NCBI RefSeq assembly: GCF_907165205.1
Contig: NC_058193.1
Location: 9,734,001 to 9,798,000 of the forward strand
Length of the DNA stretch: 64,000 nt
From: Coccinella septempunctata
Lineage: Eukaryota > Arthropoda > Insecta > Coleoptera > Coccinellidae
Reading direction: 5' to 3'
Shown: piece by piece, positions 1 through 10,005 of the stretch
Numbering within the stretch: position 1 is the stretch's first letter
How the letters are laid out: each line of letters opens with the position of its first letter
Made by a program: the position numbers and the translations under genes
The notes under the pieces: model-generated
Told to the model about the DNA's origin: nothing
Seen by the model: only the letters and a program-made list of their open reading frames with translations
Databases searched by the model: none

Positions 1-199
1 GCCGTCAGGACCGGCATACCGGGCACCCTGCCGGGGCGGCACACTCCGGGGGCGGCAAATCAGTTGATATCAATTTTTTCTCATCAAATTTTTTCAAAAG
101 CTCACTTCTCAAAGTATGTTCACTTAACCAGAAACAAGGGGAATACCGCCAGATGGAAAACGATAAATAACTATTGTAACCAGTCCGGCCCTTGCGGTC

Positions 200-278
200 G
201 GACCTTTCGAGAACTAGAGCGGTCGGTAGGTTCTGGAACAACCGCGAAGGTACCTGAATGTTTCCGGCGCCTATATAA
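200..278 (+). promoter_or_regulatory. Heat-shock-like promoter fragment (two HSE cores plus TATA box)
   Basis: Two perfect TTCnnGAA heat-shock-element cores lie at 206-213 and 231-238, followed by TATATAA at 272-278. The spacing resembles insect hsp promoters, and a start site would fall near 300. No hsp reading frame follows, so this may be a promoter fragment carried by a mobile element or a coincidence in a GC-rich patch. Function is inferred from the motifs only. Confidence 0.35.
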
Positions 279-300
279 GCCCAGCGGAGGAGCAGGTAGG

Positions 301-666
301 AAGTACAGTTCAGGGGCTTGACACTTCCTTACCCCCACCCCAAATATGGTTTTTAGTTCTGCAATCAAACGCTATGTGGCACTGCATACGAAAATATATG
401 TCATGTTCTCCACAGATTACTGTATTCTGACATATCGGATTTGTCAATGCCAACAGTGTCAATGTCAATATGTTTTAATGCAAATTCTTGTTTACAAACG
501 ACATCTTATACGAGTGTAAATTAAAAATACCCATTTATTGAAGTCGACAGTTTTATCAGGAAATCGATTTTCTTGTAAGAAATGTTTGATTCAAAGAACC
601 ACGTAATTATAACATTAATCGTTTATACTTAAACCAATCCAACCAAACCCTTCAAAAATTGTTTTA
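301..666. other. AT-rich intergenic sequence, no gene seen
   Basis: No reading frame with recognisable content, no clear repeat and no RNA gene was seen between the promoter-like patch and the P-transposase relic. Confidence 0.4.
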
Positions 667-1240
667 ATGGAAATGAAAGTCCAACTGTGTAATCAGGTAT
701 TAAGCCACTCCGTGGGGTCAATGATGAAGCTCATTTCTCAATGGGGTAAGTATTTTTTTCAAACATAATAATACAAAAATTTACTATTTTCCTTTTCAGA
801 AATCAAGCATCCGCTTCAGCTTCCCAGAGAGGCTATCGACACTGCTGACTGTATACTATTCTTGGATGAGTTATTTGATTCGTTGAATGTATCCAGAGCT
901 TGGACATCCACTGCGAAACTCTTAAAGAGGAAGGTTAGTATTCAAACGGAACACAATGTTTGTTGGGAGCAGGCGATACAATTTTTTCAACAGTATTTCA
1001 TTTTATTGCCTTCGAAAGAAAAGATCCATTGTGGTGCCCACTTTGAAGAATATAGTCATAACATTGAAAGCATTCCTTTACCTTAGACAAAAACTGTTCA
1101 ATAATTATCACTTCAAATATATTCTCACTGGGGCTTTCAATCAAGATTGTTTAGTAAACTTTTTTGGGTACATTAGAGCACATGGAGTAAGGAATACTCA
1201 CCCAAATGTTGAACACTTTATTTCATCATTCAAAACTTAG
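667..1240 (+). pseudogene. P-element/THAP9-like transposase, C-terminal relic
   Basis: An ATG at 667 opens a short exon (residues like VLSHSVGSMM) ending at 745. A GT-AG intron at 746-799 (phase 1) joins it to EIKHPLQLPREAIDTADCIL. The frame continues to DELFDSLNVSRAW and then shifts near 1020-1050 into a second frame. That frame ends with FNQDCLVNFFGYIRAHG and NTHPNVEHF, the family signature of the C-terminal part of P-element and THAP9 transposases. The N-terminal THAP domain is missing and the frame is broken, so this is a dead fragment. Terminal repeats were not found around it. It may or may not belong to the same family as the P-like elements at 21.6-23.7 kb. Confidence 0.7.
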
Positions 1241-1579
1241 TTATTAATAATTTCATGTCAGTGCATTCCTGGGGATCTAACTGTGAGGAAGATAAAACAG
1301 GGAGTCGTTGTTTAGACACTTTGAAATCTTTCCTGCAGGAAAATATAAAATCCACATAGGTCTTTGGGCAACTTATTTTTTCTTTTCCAAATTATTCATG
1401 CATTCTAAGCTTTGGCATGCTGTTTTTGATTTCTATGGCCGACTCCAAACAAACATTGTGTCCTGTTTGGATAATGTTGAAGATTTCTGAACATATAATA
1501 ATTTCAACTGCATTTTTTTATGATAATGTATTTAATATTTTTAATTTTAATTTTATGCTTTATAAGCAGGCATAAGTTG

Positions 1580-1628
1580 TGCTATTCTGATGAGGTCAAA
1601 TGAGACCGAAAGCATGGACAGCATCTAC
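1580..1628 (+). ncRNA. Decayed hammerhead-ribozyme motif, copy 1
   Basis: Core CTGATGA is at 1587-1593. Stem II is GGTC (1594-1597) with GACC (1604-1607) around loop AAATGA, then GAAA at 1608-1611 and C at 1619 in the cleavage position. Stem III is broken (A where U16.1 should be) and stem I pairs poorly, so activity is doubtful. Relative to the motif at 55.9 kb, stem II differs by a paired C-to-T and G-to-A change that keeps the helix. Confidence 0.4.
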
Positions 1629-1700
1629 TTTTTCACAACAAAATTGTAGTATTTATTATAATTATTGTCAATTTTATGCTTTATAAGCAGGCATTAGTTG

Positions 1701-1749
1701 TGTGGTTCTGATTAGGTCAAATGAGACCGAAAACATGGACAGCATCTAC
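1701..1749 (+). ncRNA. Decayed hammerhead-ribozyme motif, copy 2
   Basis: This is the same layout 121 bp downstream: core CTGATTA at 1708-1714 (the invariant G8 is replaced by T), stem II GGTC/GACC and GAAA at 1729-1732. The core substitution should abolish catalysis, so this is a relic. Confidence 0.3.
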
Positions 1750-1792
1750 TTTTTCACAACAAAATTGTAGTATTTATTATAATTATTTCAAT

Positions 1793-2159
1793 ATTTATAG
1801 CTTTTGTTATTGCAGAGTGGTATATAATAATTAAATTGCATATTTAATTTTTCTTGTATTGATAGATTTTTAATTTCAACTTCATTTCCTATGAACAATA
1901 TTATTACTGTTTATTATAATTATTGTCTTACGGAGATATGTGACCCTATTGACATTTTACCTCTGCTCATATATTCATTGCCATAATTATAGCAATATTT
2001 TTTTTTCCTGTGCTGGAAATATCAATATATGTGTATATTTTTCATGAGAAGTTTTATTTCTCCTTAAAATTCGCCCTAATAATCCATATTATTCTATCGA
2101 CGACTAAAACACCAGTGAATGGGCTAATTTAAATTTCGCGCCATGCGATTGCAGTTTTC
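1793..2159. other. AT-rich spacer, no gene seen
   Basis: Low-complexity AT-rich DNA between the tandem pair and the candidate Gypsy LTR. No coding or structural signal recognised. Confidence 0.4.
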
Positions 2160-2430
2160 TGTTATACCGACATTACTCCCGGTTAGTTGGGTGGCAACCG
2201 CATGGGGGCGTTGAGGGCGGCATAAACTGTATTTTTCACCGTAGAACGTGAGTGTAAGATCTATTCTACTCTGTAATCTGTGGTACAGTTATAGTTCACA
2301 GTACAAGCGATTAGTGGAAATAAATACGAGTGGAAATAAATAGCTGTGTCATAGTTAGTTTGTGAGTTATAAGTGTAAATAAATAATTTTAATAAGTTGG
2401 ACGTTTTTATTAAGCGAAGAAAACGTTACA
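2160..2430 (+). repeat. Candidate 5' LTR of a Gypsy element
   Basis: The 271-bp stretch starts TGTTAT and ends GTTACA, directly followed by TTGGTGTCAAGTGTG, the usual kind of primer-binding region just downstream of a Gypsy 5' LTR. It contains repeated AATAAATA motifs that could serve polyadenylation. A gag frame follows. No second copy (3' LTR) is visible downstream, where the element is cut off, so the boundaries rest on the TG/CA ends and position only. Confidence 0.5.
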
Positions 2431-2489
2431 TTGGTGTCAAGTGTGAGGTTCGCGCGAATTAAATAAATATTTTCGGTTATTTGGAGTAC

Positions 2490-3639
2490 ATGCCAGTGAC
2501 CACAAGACTACAGAACGCGATGGAGACTCAAGCGGTAATGGACTTTTTGAGAATGAGAAAATGGACGAGAACTCTTGTAAGTTAAATGAACAATTGGAAG
2601 AAAATTCTAGAAGATTGAATGAGAAAATTGATAGAAAATGGACCAGATTAGGGAAAATTGTAACGATGCGGTGAGTTAACTTACAGATAAATTGAATGAG
2701 AAACTGGAAACCATAAATGAAAAATTCGATAAAGTGGAAGAGAGATTCGATATAGTCAGTGGAAAATTTGACGAGGTTGATGAAAAGTTTGACAAGGTTA
2801 ACGAAAAGTTTGAAGAAATGGCAGGAATAATTGAACATCATGCCAAATTGATAGATTCCTTGAAAATAATGTCAAATAGAACAAATATTCTGGCTTCATC
2901 ACCGTACAGCACAGCGAAAGCGGAAAATGATGGCGATGGTAGTAGAATGAAAATCAAGCCTCCAACTTTTGATGGAAAAATACCCTGGTCGACATATCAA
3001 AAACAGTTTGAAGCTGCTACCCTGGAAAACAATTGGAACGACAACGAAAAAGCCACGGCATTAATAATAGCTCTACGAGGAGAGGCACTCAACATTCTGC
3101 AGACGATCCCGGAAAGTCAACAAGACTGTTACGAAGTTCTTACATCGAAACTTCAGATGAGATATGGTGATGCTCATCTACAACAAGTATAACATGCACA
3201 AATAAAGAACCGATTGCAGAAAACAGGGGAAAATCTCCAGGAGTTTGAAGCTGATGTGGCGAGATTAGTCAGGCTGGCTTATCCATCTGCTCCAGATAGC
3301 TTCCTGGAACAGCTATCAATCCAGACATTCGTGGATGGGATAAAGGATAGTGAAAAACAACAAGCCCTGAGACTAGCACTCCCTAGAACTATAGATGATG
3401 CCTTAGCCCAGGCTTTGGAGATTGAGGCAGCGACGCAAGCGTCGCATAGAGGACACCTTCGTGTAAGACAAGAGCAAGAAACAGATCGATCTGTTGAGGA
3501 GATTGTCAGAGAAAAAGTCCGCAGAATATTGCTTGCTAGGAAAAAGGATGCTGTGTGCTGGAACTGCAACAGAAAGAAAAAGAAAAGAAAAGATCGATTT
3601 AAGGCGGACCACCGTAATCGAAGACGACTGGCTACCTGA
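2490..3639 (+). pseudogene. Gypsy gag, frameshifted
   Basis: Frame fragments at 2490-2588, 2692-3192 and 3214-3639 form a Gag. First comes a heptad-repeat coiled coil (repeats of the type EKFDKVEERFD), then a retrotransposon-gag domain (TFDGKIPWSTYQKQFE, ATALIIALRGEAL, GENLQEFEADVARLVRLAYP), then the first half of a zinc knuckle (CWNC at the end). A stop near 3190 and a frameshift near 2590 interrupt it. The knuckle is not completed, because the sequence jumps into the region just before integrase: an internal deletion has removed protease, reverse transcriptase and RNase H. Confidence 0.75.
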
Positions 3640-4524
3640 AGAAATTCAAAGAGCACAAGAAGAAGATAACGACTTGAAAGTAATCCTGAGTTGGAAGAAG
3701 AGCGGTAGACGACCTACTTGCGAAGAAGTATCCAGACTGAGCCAGAATGTAAAGTCGTATTGGGCACAATGGGAAACGTTGAAGATTGATGGAGGTCTTC
3801 TAAAACGTTGTTGGGAAAGATGGAACTGAGCAGAGACTTCAGTTGATTGTGCCGAAGAGCCGTGTGACAGACATTCTGACCAGACTACATAATGGAACTT
3901 CAGGTGGACATTTCGGGATAACTCAAATGTTGGAAAAAGTAAGGCAGCGATTTTATTGGCTAAATTGTAAGAAGGACGTTAAAGATTGGTGTAGAAGATG
4001 CAAGGTTTGCGCTGCTGCTAACGGACCTTATGGTGAAGGAAAAGCACCAATGAAGCAATATAACGTCGGATCCCCCATGGAACGAGTAGCTATCGACATC
4101 GCTGGCCCCTTTCCCGAAACAGACCATGGAAACAAGTACATTTTGGTAGCCATGGACTATTTCACAAAATGGGTGGAAGAGCCTACGGTATTCCTAATCA
4201 AGAGGCAAGTACGGTAGCTGATAAATTGGTCAGAGAATTCTTCTGCAGATTTGGAAGACCTCTGGAGCTGCATTGTGATCAAGGCCGAAATTTTGAATCG
4301 AAGTTATTCCAAGAAGTATGCAGCAAATTGGGAATTCACAAAACAAGGACTACACCTCTTCATCCACAATCAGACGGCATGATCGAACGAATGAATCGGA
4401 CCATGGGAAAACATCTAGCCAAAGTAGTTTCTGATCACCAGCGGGATTGGGATGAATATGTACATGTATTCACCATGGCATATAGATCTTCGGTTCAAGA
4501 ATCTTCCAAGCTCCATCCAGTATA
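3600..4524 (+). pseudogene. Gypsy integrase catalytic region, frameshifted
   Basis: After the internal deletion the frame resumes with a pre-integrase linker (SYWAQWETLKIDGGLL). The HHCC zinc-binding domain follows (H..H in LHNGTSGGHFG, C..C in CRRCKVC), then the DDE core: first D in VAIDIAGPFP, second D in LHCDQGRNFES, E in PQSDGMIERMNR. Breaks occur at about 3829-3843, near 4200 and at 4525. All three catalytic acidic residues are still present, but the frame is not continuous, so no active integrase is expected. It acts, when intact, in cDNA insertion. Confidence 0.85.
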
Positions 4525-5571
4525 ATGTTCGGCCGAGAAATAAGGCTGCCTTGCGACTTGGAGTTTAGATGTACGCCTGGAGAAGACGTAGCTGTGGAGG
4601 ACTACGTTAGTAAATTAATGAACAAGCTGGATTACATTCATGACAAGGTACGCAATCAAATGCAGCAAGCAGGTGACCGAATGAAAATGCGCTACGACAT
4701 CAAGGCTATTGAAGGTGGATTCACCACTGGAGATCTGGTGTGGCTACATAATCCACAAAGGAGGAAAGGTTTTTCACCAAAGCTGCAGAGACAGTGGGAG
4801 GGACCGTATGAAATAATCAAGAGGATAAATGATGTAGTTTACCGGATAAGGAAGCTCCCCAGAGGAAAACCAAAGGTTGTCCATTTCAACCGATTAGCCC
4901 CGTACGCGCAGGACAAAGAAGAAGTACGTCTTGTGGAAGCCCCGATGCAAGGTAGCAGCGATTTCCAGAAGTTTATGGATTGTTATGGTGAGACACGCGT
5001 TGCACCGTTCGGCGTTACACAGGAAGTACATCAAGATCTCTTTACCGTGTCTGAGGAATACTCTCTAGCTCATTGCGTAGCGAAGGACCTTCGTATGAGC
5101 AAAGGAATAGCAAGAGTATTCAGAAATAAATTTGGACGTCAGGAAGAACTATTGCGACAGCAGCCAAGAATCGGAAAAATTTTGAAATTGGAGGCTGAAG
5201 GTCGGTTCATTTATTACCTAGTCACCAAGCAACATTCCTATCAGAAGCCAACCTATCAAAATCTATGGACGGCACTGCATAGCTTGAAAGAAGACCTTCA
5301 ACGCTTTGGAGTTAGGAAATTAGCTGTTCCCAAGTTCGGTTGTCGATTGGACCAGCTGAATTGGCGAGTTGTGCGAAGCATGCTGGAGGTGGTATTTCAG
5401 GGGACTGGTATACGGATCCTGGTGTGCAGTTTCAACCCCAAGCAGGCCATTCGTCGTTCCGAATCGTCAGTTTTTCACCACACACATCGGTTTTTGGCGT
5501 TTTTGGAACGACGGTTCGAATCGCGGCGATTCGAACGGATGGAAAAGAACGAAGTCTGTGGGCGGCATTAG
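4525..5571 (+). CDS. Gypsy pol C-terminus fused to a TARG1/OARD1-type macrodomain
   Basis: Residues 1-130 are the end of Gypsy integrase (FTTGDLVWLHNPQRRKGFSPKL, WEGPYEIIKR, the GPY-type C-terminal module). From about residue 170 to 303 the same open frame encodes a macrodomain that closely follows the TARG1/OARD1 ADP-ribosyl-glutamate hydrolase pattern: SLAHCVAKDLRMSKGIARVF, FIYYLVTKQHSYQKPTYQNL, LAVPKFGCRLDQLNW. The residues matching the TARG1 catalytic lysine and aspartate are present (K235 and D276 of this frame). The last 45 codons, from about 5450, run into other sequence antisense to the piggyBac side and look accidental. The domain is in frame and without stops, so it was part of the element's polyprotein. 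Its role there (removing host ADP-ribosylation, or cDNA processing) is speculation. Confidence 0.8.
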   Translation: MFGREIRLPCDLEFRCTPGEDVAVEDYVSKLMNKLDYIHDKVRNQMQQAGDRMKMRYDIKAIEGGFTTGDLVWLHNPQRRKGFSPKLQRQWEGPYEIIKRINDVVYRIRKLPRGKPKVVHFNRLAPYAQDKEEVRLVEAPMQGSSDFQKFMDCYGETRVAPFGVTQEVHQDLFTVSEEYSLAHCVAKDLRMSKGIARVFRNKFGRQEELLRQQPRIGKILKLEAEGRFIYYLVTKQHSYQKPTYQNLWTALHSLKEDLQRFGVRKLAVPKFGCRLDQLNWRVVRSMLEVVFQGTGIRILVCSFNPKQAIRRSESSVFHHTHRFLAFLERRFESRRFERMEKNEVCGRH

Positions 5572-5574
5572 GCA

Positions 5575-6150
5575 TATTCATTTTGTACCTACATCTTCCT
5601 CGGAATGATATAAGCATTTCGTCGATTGTCATGTTGGAATAAGGCGAATAAACCTTTTGGCAATTCAACACAAACATACTGAATACTTCAGAAATTGGGG
5701 CCAATGAGTCTTCTTGACGTCTTTCGGCGCGATCGATAGTATTATCAAAACGTAAAGCTGTGAGTATTGTTGCAAATCTGTTTTTACTCATTACACAACG
5801 GAATATTTCACGGCCTGCCCTGTCCGTGGCGGATATTCTCTCAATTTTTTCATTGTTCGATTGGAACACAGCACTATAGAATAGAAGCTCTCAACTCAGT
5901 CATATCTAAATCCTTTAGTTCAGATCTTTTTTTATATTTGGCTTTAATGTTCTGCAGATTCAAATTTGTCCATCGCAGAATACATTTCAAGAGATCATCA
6001 CAGAACAAGAGATTCCAGTATGAAACCGTTTCAGCTTTATTTCCCAATGCAGTTGAAGGACGCAGTCCGGGTAACTGCAATACAATATTGTGTTTCTGTG
6101 TTCTTGTGCGAGATAGAAAACTTTGTTTTGACCTCTTGAAACGATTCTTG
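5575..6150 (-). pseudogene. piggyBac transposase fragment (DDE_Tnp_1_7)
   Basis: Read on the minus strand, 6080-5874 and 5869-5575 join through a one-base frameshift near 5874. Motifs are those of piggyBac: SNNEKIERISATDRAGREIF, MSKNRFATILTALRFDNTID, and MTIDEMLISFRGRCRYKMNMP, where the D of TIDE is the second catalytic aspartate region. The rest of the core and the C-terminal zinc finger are absent; the sequence breaks right after the MNMP motif at the Gypsy junction. No TTAA-flanked ends were identified. The fragment is dead. Confidence 0.8.
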
Positions 6151-6259
6151 CCATAATAAACCTTTTTATTTTGTAGAGGCTCTTCCTAAGTTGGTAGAAT
6201 AATTTGTCAGTGTGGGTGTACCTGCGACGGTTAACTGTACTCCAAAAAACTAAGCATGC

Positions 6260-6925
6260 CTACAATGTGGCCAATTATTTATACTAATATCCAATCTCTC
6301 TCAGCTGAGTTTAATGAATTGTTTATATATGTTGAAGACAATAAACCATCCTAAGTATTCATCAGTGAATCCTGGGTCTAACCCTCCATGAACGACAGTA
6401 TGTTCGCCATACCATCTTACACAGTACAAAGATGATAACAGCCAATCTGTGGGATATAAAGGAGTCTGCATATATGTACGAGATAGAATATCCGAAAATT
6501 TTAAAATTAACGCGATACACAACAGTTGCCAAGGAGGTATTGACAACCTCTTCCTCGGGATATCCAGTGCACAATTTTCAATCATGGTCGGCTGCATTTA
6601 TCGACCTCGTCATGTTCAGCTGATGCTGATTTTATTGAATTTCTGTCTGCCTTTTCTACTTCAGAACAAAATATTCTGATTACAGGTGACTTCAATTGCC
6701 CTGACCTCGAGTGGCCCTTAATACAACTACCAGCTGAAAAATCCCCCTCTATCCCTTATGCCAATTTTTTCCTTAGTTCCGGACTGCAACAATTGGTAAG
6801 CGAACCTACCAGATACCGTTCTGGTCAGACACCATCGCTACTCGACCTGATCATTACATCCGATGCAAATATGACTTCTGAAATCTTCCACCTTTCGGAA
6901 AATCTGACCATGACGGGTGTGAAAC
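6260..6925 (+). pseudogene. Non-LTR retrotransposon endonuclease, broken
   Basis: Pieces in three plus frames give an apurinic-like endonuclease: TNIQSLSAEFNELFIYVEDNKPS, GVCIYVRDRISENF, VGCIYRPRH, ILITGDFNCPDLEWPL, SLLDLIITSD. These match the EN domain of CR1/Jockey-type LINEs. Several stops and frameshifts are present, and the domain ends abruptly at the start of the 157-bp satellite (near 6925), before any reverse transcriptase. The family within the non-LTR group is uncertain. Confidence 0.75.
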
Positions 6926-6929
6926 CAGC

Positions 6930-8100
6930 AACACATTTCTTTATACAGCACAACGTCTGGTTTACTTTTTATGGAACTTTGAAAAATTCACCTGTCGTAA
7001 GTTATTTTCTGAGTCTCCTACGGCCCGACAATGGATTTTGTCGATATTTTTCGGTTGCTTGTAACATATCTAACACAGAAATCTTTCCCTCTATACAGCA
7101 CAGCACAACTTCTAGTTCACTTTTTATGGAACTTTGAAAAATTCACCTGTCGAAATTATCAAAGTGTTTTCCCAAGTCTCCTACGGCCCAGCAATGGATT
7201 TTGTCGATATTTTTCTATCGTTTGTAACATATTTAACACAGAAATCCACCACTCCATACAGCACAACGTCTGGTTCACTTTTTATGGAACTTTGAAAAAT
7301 TCACCTGTCGAAATTATCAAAGTTTTTTTTAAGTCTCCTACGGCGCGACAATGGATTTTGTCGATATTTTTCTATCGTTTGTAACATATCTAACACAGAA
7401 ATCCACCCCTCTATACAGCACAACTTCTAGTTCACTTTTTATGGAACTTTGAAAAATTCACCTGTCGAAATTATCAAAGTGTTTTCCTAAGTCTCCTACG
7501 GCCCGGCAATGGATTTTGTCGATATTTTTCTATCGTTTGTAACATATTCAACATAGAAATCCACCACTCCATACAGCACAACGTCTGGTTCACTTTTTAT
7601 GGAACTTTGAAAAATTCACCTGTCGAAATTTTCAAAGTTTTTTTTTAAGTCTCGTAGGGCCCGACGATGGATTTTGTCGATATTTTTCGATCTTTTGTAA
7701 CATATCTAACACAGAAATCCACCCCTCTATACAGCACAACGTCTGGTTCACTTTTTATGGAACTTTGAAAAATTCACCTGTCGAAATTATCAAAGTTTTT
7801 TTTAAGTCTCCTACGGCACGACAATGGATTTTGTCGATATTTTTCGATCGTTTGTAACATATCTAACACAGAAATCCACCCCTCTATACAGCACAACGTC
7901 TGGTTCACTTTTTATGGAACTTTGAAAAATTCACCTGTCGAAATTATCAGTTTTTTTTAAGTCTCCTACGGCGCGACAATGGATTTTGTTGATATTTTTC
8001 TATCGTTTGTAACATATCTAACACAGAAATCCACCCCTCTATATAGCACAACGTCTGGTTCACTTTTTATGGAACTTTGAAAAATTCACCTGTTTAAATT
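6930..8100 (+). repeat. 157-bp tandem satellite, about 7.5 copies
   Basis: The marker CAGCACAAC (or TAGCACAAC) recurs at 6946, 7101, 7259, 7416, 7574, 7732, 7889 and 8044, a spacing of 155-158 bp. Each unit contains TTTTTATGGAACTTTGAAAA, ATTTTGTCGATATTTTT and GTAACATATCTAACACAGAA. Copies differ by a few percent, with poly-T length variation after CAAAG. One unit carries a small duplication (CAGCACAGCACAAC near 7096). Reading frames in it are by-products of the repeat. Confidence 0.9.
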
Positions 8101-8801
8101 TTCAGAGTTCTTCCAAGAATTAGTACTATACACATTTCAATCTGTGACAGTACACATCTGTGGAACAGAGTTGTATTCAGCAAAAGTACCCAATTTTCGA
8201 ATTTCACAGATAATTTGTAATTTTTAAACATCAAATTACACGAAAACGACACATTATACGAGAAAATATAAAGAATACTTTTATTATACACAACGTTCAA
8301 ATATTCATTATATAGCGTTATTTCAAGAGTTGGGTACTTTGAATTTTTGGTATTTTAAGGCTACGTAATGCTTATAATAAGAAAAATGGAAGATGTGGGT
8401 GATATCTTGTGTTCGAAAAACATTCATCAAATGAGTGAAAACCTATATTCCAAAATTTATTTCATTCGGTAAAACCGTTTGTGAGATAGAACTAAAAATA
8501 ACATTTTTTATGGTTATTCAACAGCCTGCATCTTTTGAACCGAGCCTATTCGATAGAAATGATAAGGGAAAAAAGCGTTTCTTTTGACCTCAAGAATATA
8601 CTGTGGAAATATTTGTACGATTCAAAGACTCACCCTGTAGATGAGAATCGGCTAATTTTTTATGAGATCGACTCAAAAATCTCACGAGATCGACCGGTCA
8701 ATCGTGATCGACAGTTTGAGCACCCCTGGTCTAAACAGTGTGTTTACCCTCAATTGTTTTATTTATCTGCAATAACTACTCTAAGAAAAGCATTATAGAT
8801 A
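8101..8801. other. AT-rich sequence, no gene seen
   Basis: The last satellite unit fades into unique AT-rich DNA. Downstream RRN3 exons (which would be on the minus strand here) were looked for and not recognised. Confidence 0.4.
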
Positions 8802-8987
8802 TACAGGGTGAGTCGCGAGGAACGGACCTAACTCCAGGTGTGTATTATACACGTAAAAATAATTTCAAAAAACCCATATATTTTTATATGATTCTCATTT
8901 GATTTCAAGATATGGCGTAATTAACATGTTTTAAATATTTGGACAGAGTTTCCAGGAGTACTGATTGGTCGCCAGTGGTCCAATTAG

Positions 8988-10002
8988 TTGGCCTCCAAGA
9001 TCTCCAGACTCTATGGAGTTGTGGATTATACAAAAATGGTAGAAAGACTGAGAACAGTTGCAGAGGACGAACAATATTCCACTAAATGCTTGGCAGACAA
9101 TACCATAAAAATAAACAGTTCAACACCAGAGACATATAGGAAACTCATTAAGTTTATGCGTGATAACAATATAGTTCATCACACATACCAGCCAAAAGAG
9201 GAGCGCGCTTATAGAATAGTGATAAAACACCTTCATCACTCAACAGATCCTAACGTAATCAAGAACGAATTAGCAAACAAAGGACACCAAGTCAGGAATA
9301 TAATTAATGGAAGGCGTAGACCGACGAAAGAACCACTAAATCTCTTCTTTGTAGACTTAGAACCAGCCACTAACAACAAAGATATATATGCACTAAAGTA
9401 CCTCCACAACATAGCCATACAAATTGAACCCCCAATTAGAACAAAAGGAATCACACAATGCATGAGGTGCCAGCAATATGGGCCCTCAAAAACTTATTGC
9501 AACAGACCGTTCGTCTGTGTTAAATGCGGAGGACCACACAACACTGCCACTTGCAGAAAAAGCAAAGAAACGCCAGCAACATGTGCCTTATGTGGAGGAG
9601 ATCACCCAGCAAGTTATAAGGGATGCGAATTCTATCACAAACTACTGAAAACTAACCGGAATGCTAATAATAGACAGAATATACAACCGAACAGGAGGAC
9701 ACACAACAATGAGCAAACAACGTTCTCAACACAAACACAACATACATCACCCCCCCATAGATAATCAGCAATATCCAAAATTACAATCTCGCCAGGAAGA
9801 AACAACATTCCCACATCACTACCAGCAAACAACAAGAAGTTATGCCACTGCAGTTAAAACAAAAAATCAAGAACAACCAAATGATCTCACAAATGTAATG
9901 AACAAATTTCTAGAAGAATTTAAAACAATGTTTCAACAATTAATTCAACAGAACACCATGATGATGAACATGCTAACAACCCTTATCAGTAAAATTCACT
10001 AA
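8988..10002 (+). pseudogene. Jockey-like LINE ORF1 (Gag with zinc knuckles)
   Basis: The frame opens at 8988 with TTG; the first ATG is at 9036, so the N-terminus is missing or degraded. The middle carries the PRE_C2HC-type region typical of Jockey Gag (AYRIVIKHLHHSTDPNVIKNEL, LNLFFVDLEPATNNKDIY). It is followed by two or three CCHC knuckles (CMRCQQYGPSKTYC, CVKCGGPHNTATC, CALCGGDHPASYKGC). The frame ends at 9764, and the polar C-terminus continues in another frame (9661-10002, ending FQQLIQQNTMMMNMLTTLIS), which indicates one frameshift. Such proteins bind the LINE RNA. ORF2 starts directly after. Confidence 0.85.
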
Positions 10003-10005
10003 CTT

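Larger units (their letters stand above)
1551..1792 (+). repeat. Two tandem 121-bp units containing hammerhead-like motifs
   Basis: Two adjacent units (1551-1671 and 1672-1792) are about 90 percent alike by eye. Both start TTTTATGCTTTATAAGCAGG and end in a TAATTATT-rich stretch. Each carries one hammerhead-ribozyme-like core. A related core occurs at 55.9 kb with different flanks, so this is a dispersed family. Tandem hammerhead units are known in satellites, retrozymes and Penelope-like elements; which of these this represents cannot be decided here. Confidence 0.7.

Noticed and set aside
667..1240. Host THAP9-like gene rather than a transposon relic
   Set aside because: The frame is broken and only a C-terminal portion is present; a domesticated gene would be intact.
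5450..5571. Genuine extension of the Gypsy-macrodomain protein
   Set aside because: The composition changes and the text is antisense to the tail next to the piggyBac fragment; it contains short inverted GGTTCGAATCG motifs and looks like junction sequence read by chance.
7031..7384. 117-codon frame in the 157-bp satellite
   Set aside because: It is a by-product of the tandem repeat; no domain and no conservation between units.
6930..8100. CRISPR-like array
   Set aside because: Units are contiguous 157-bp tandem copies without spacers, in an insect genome.
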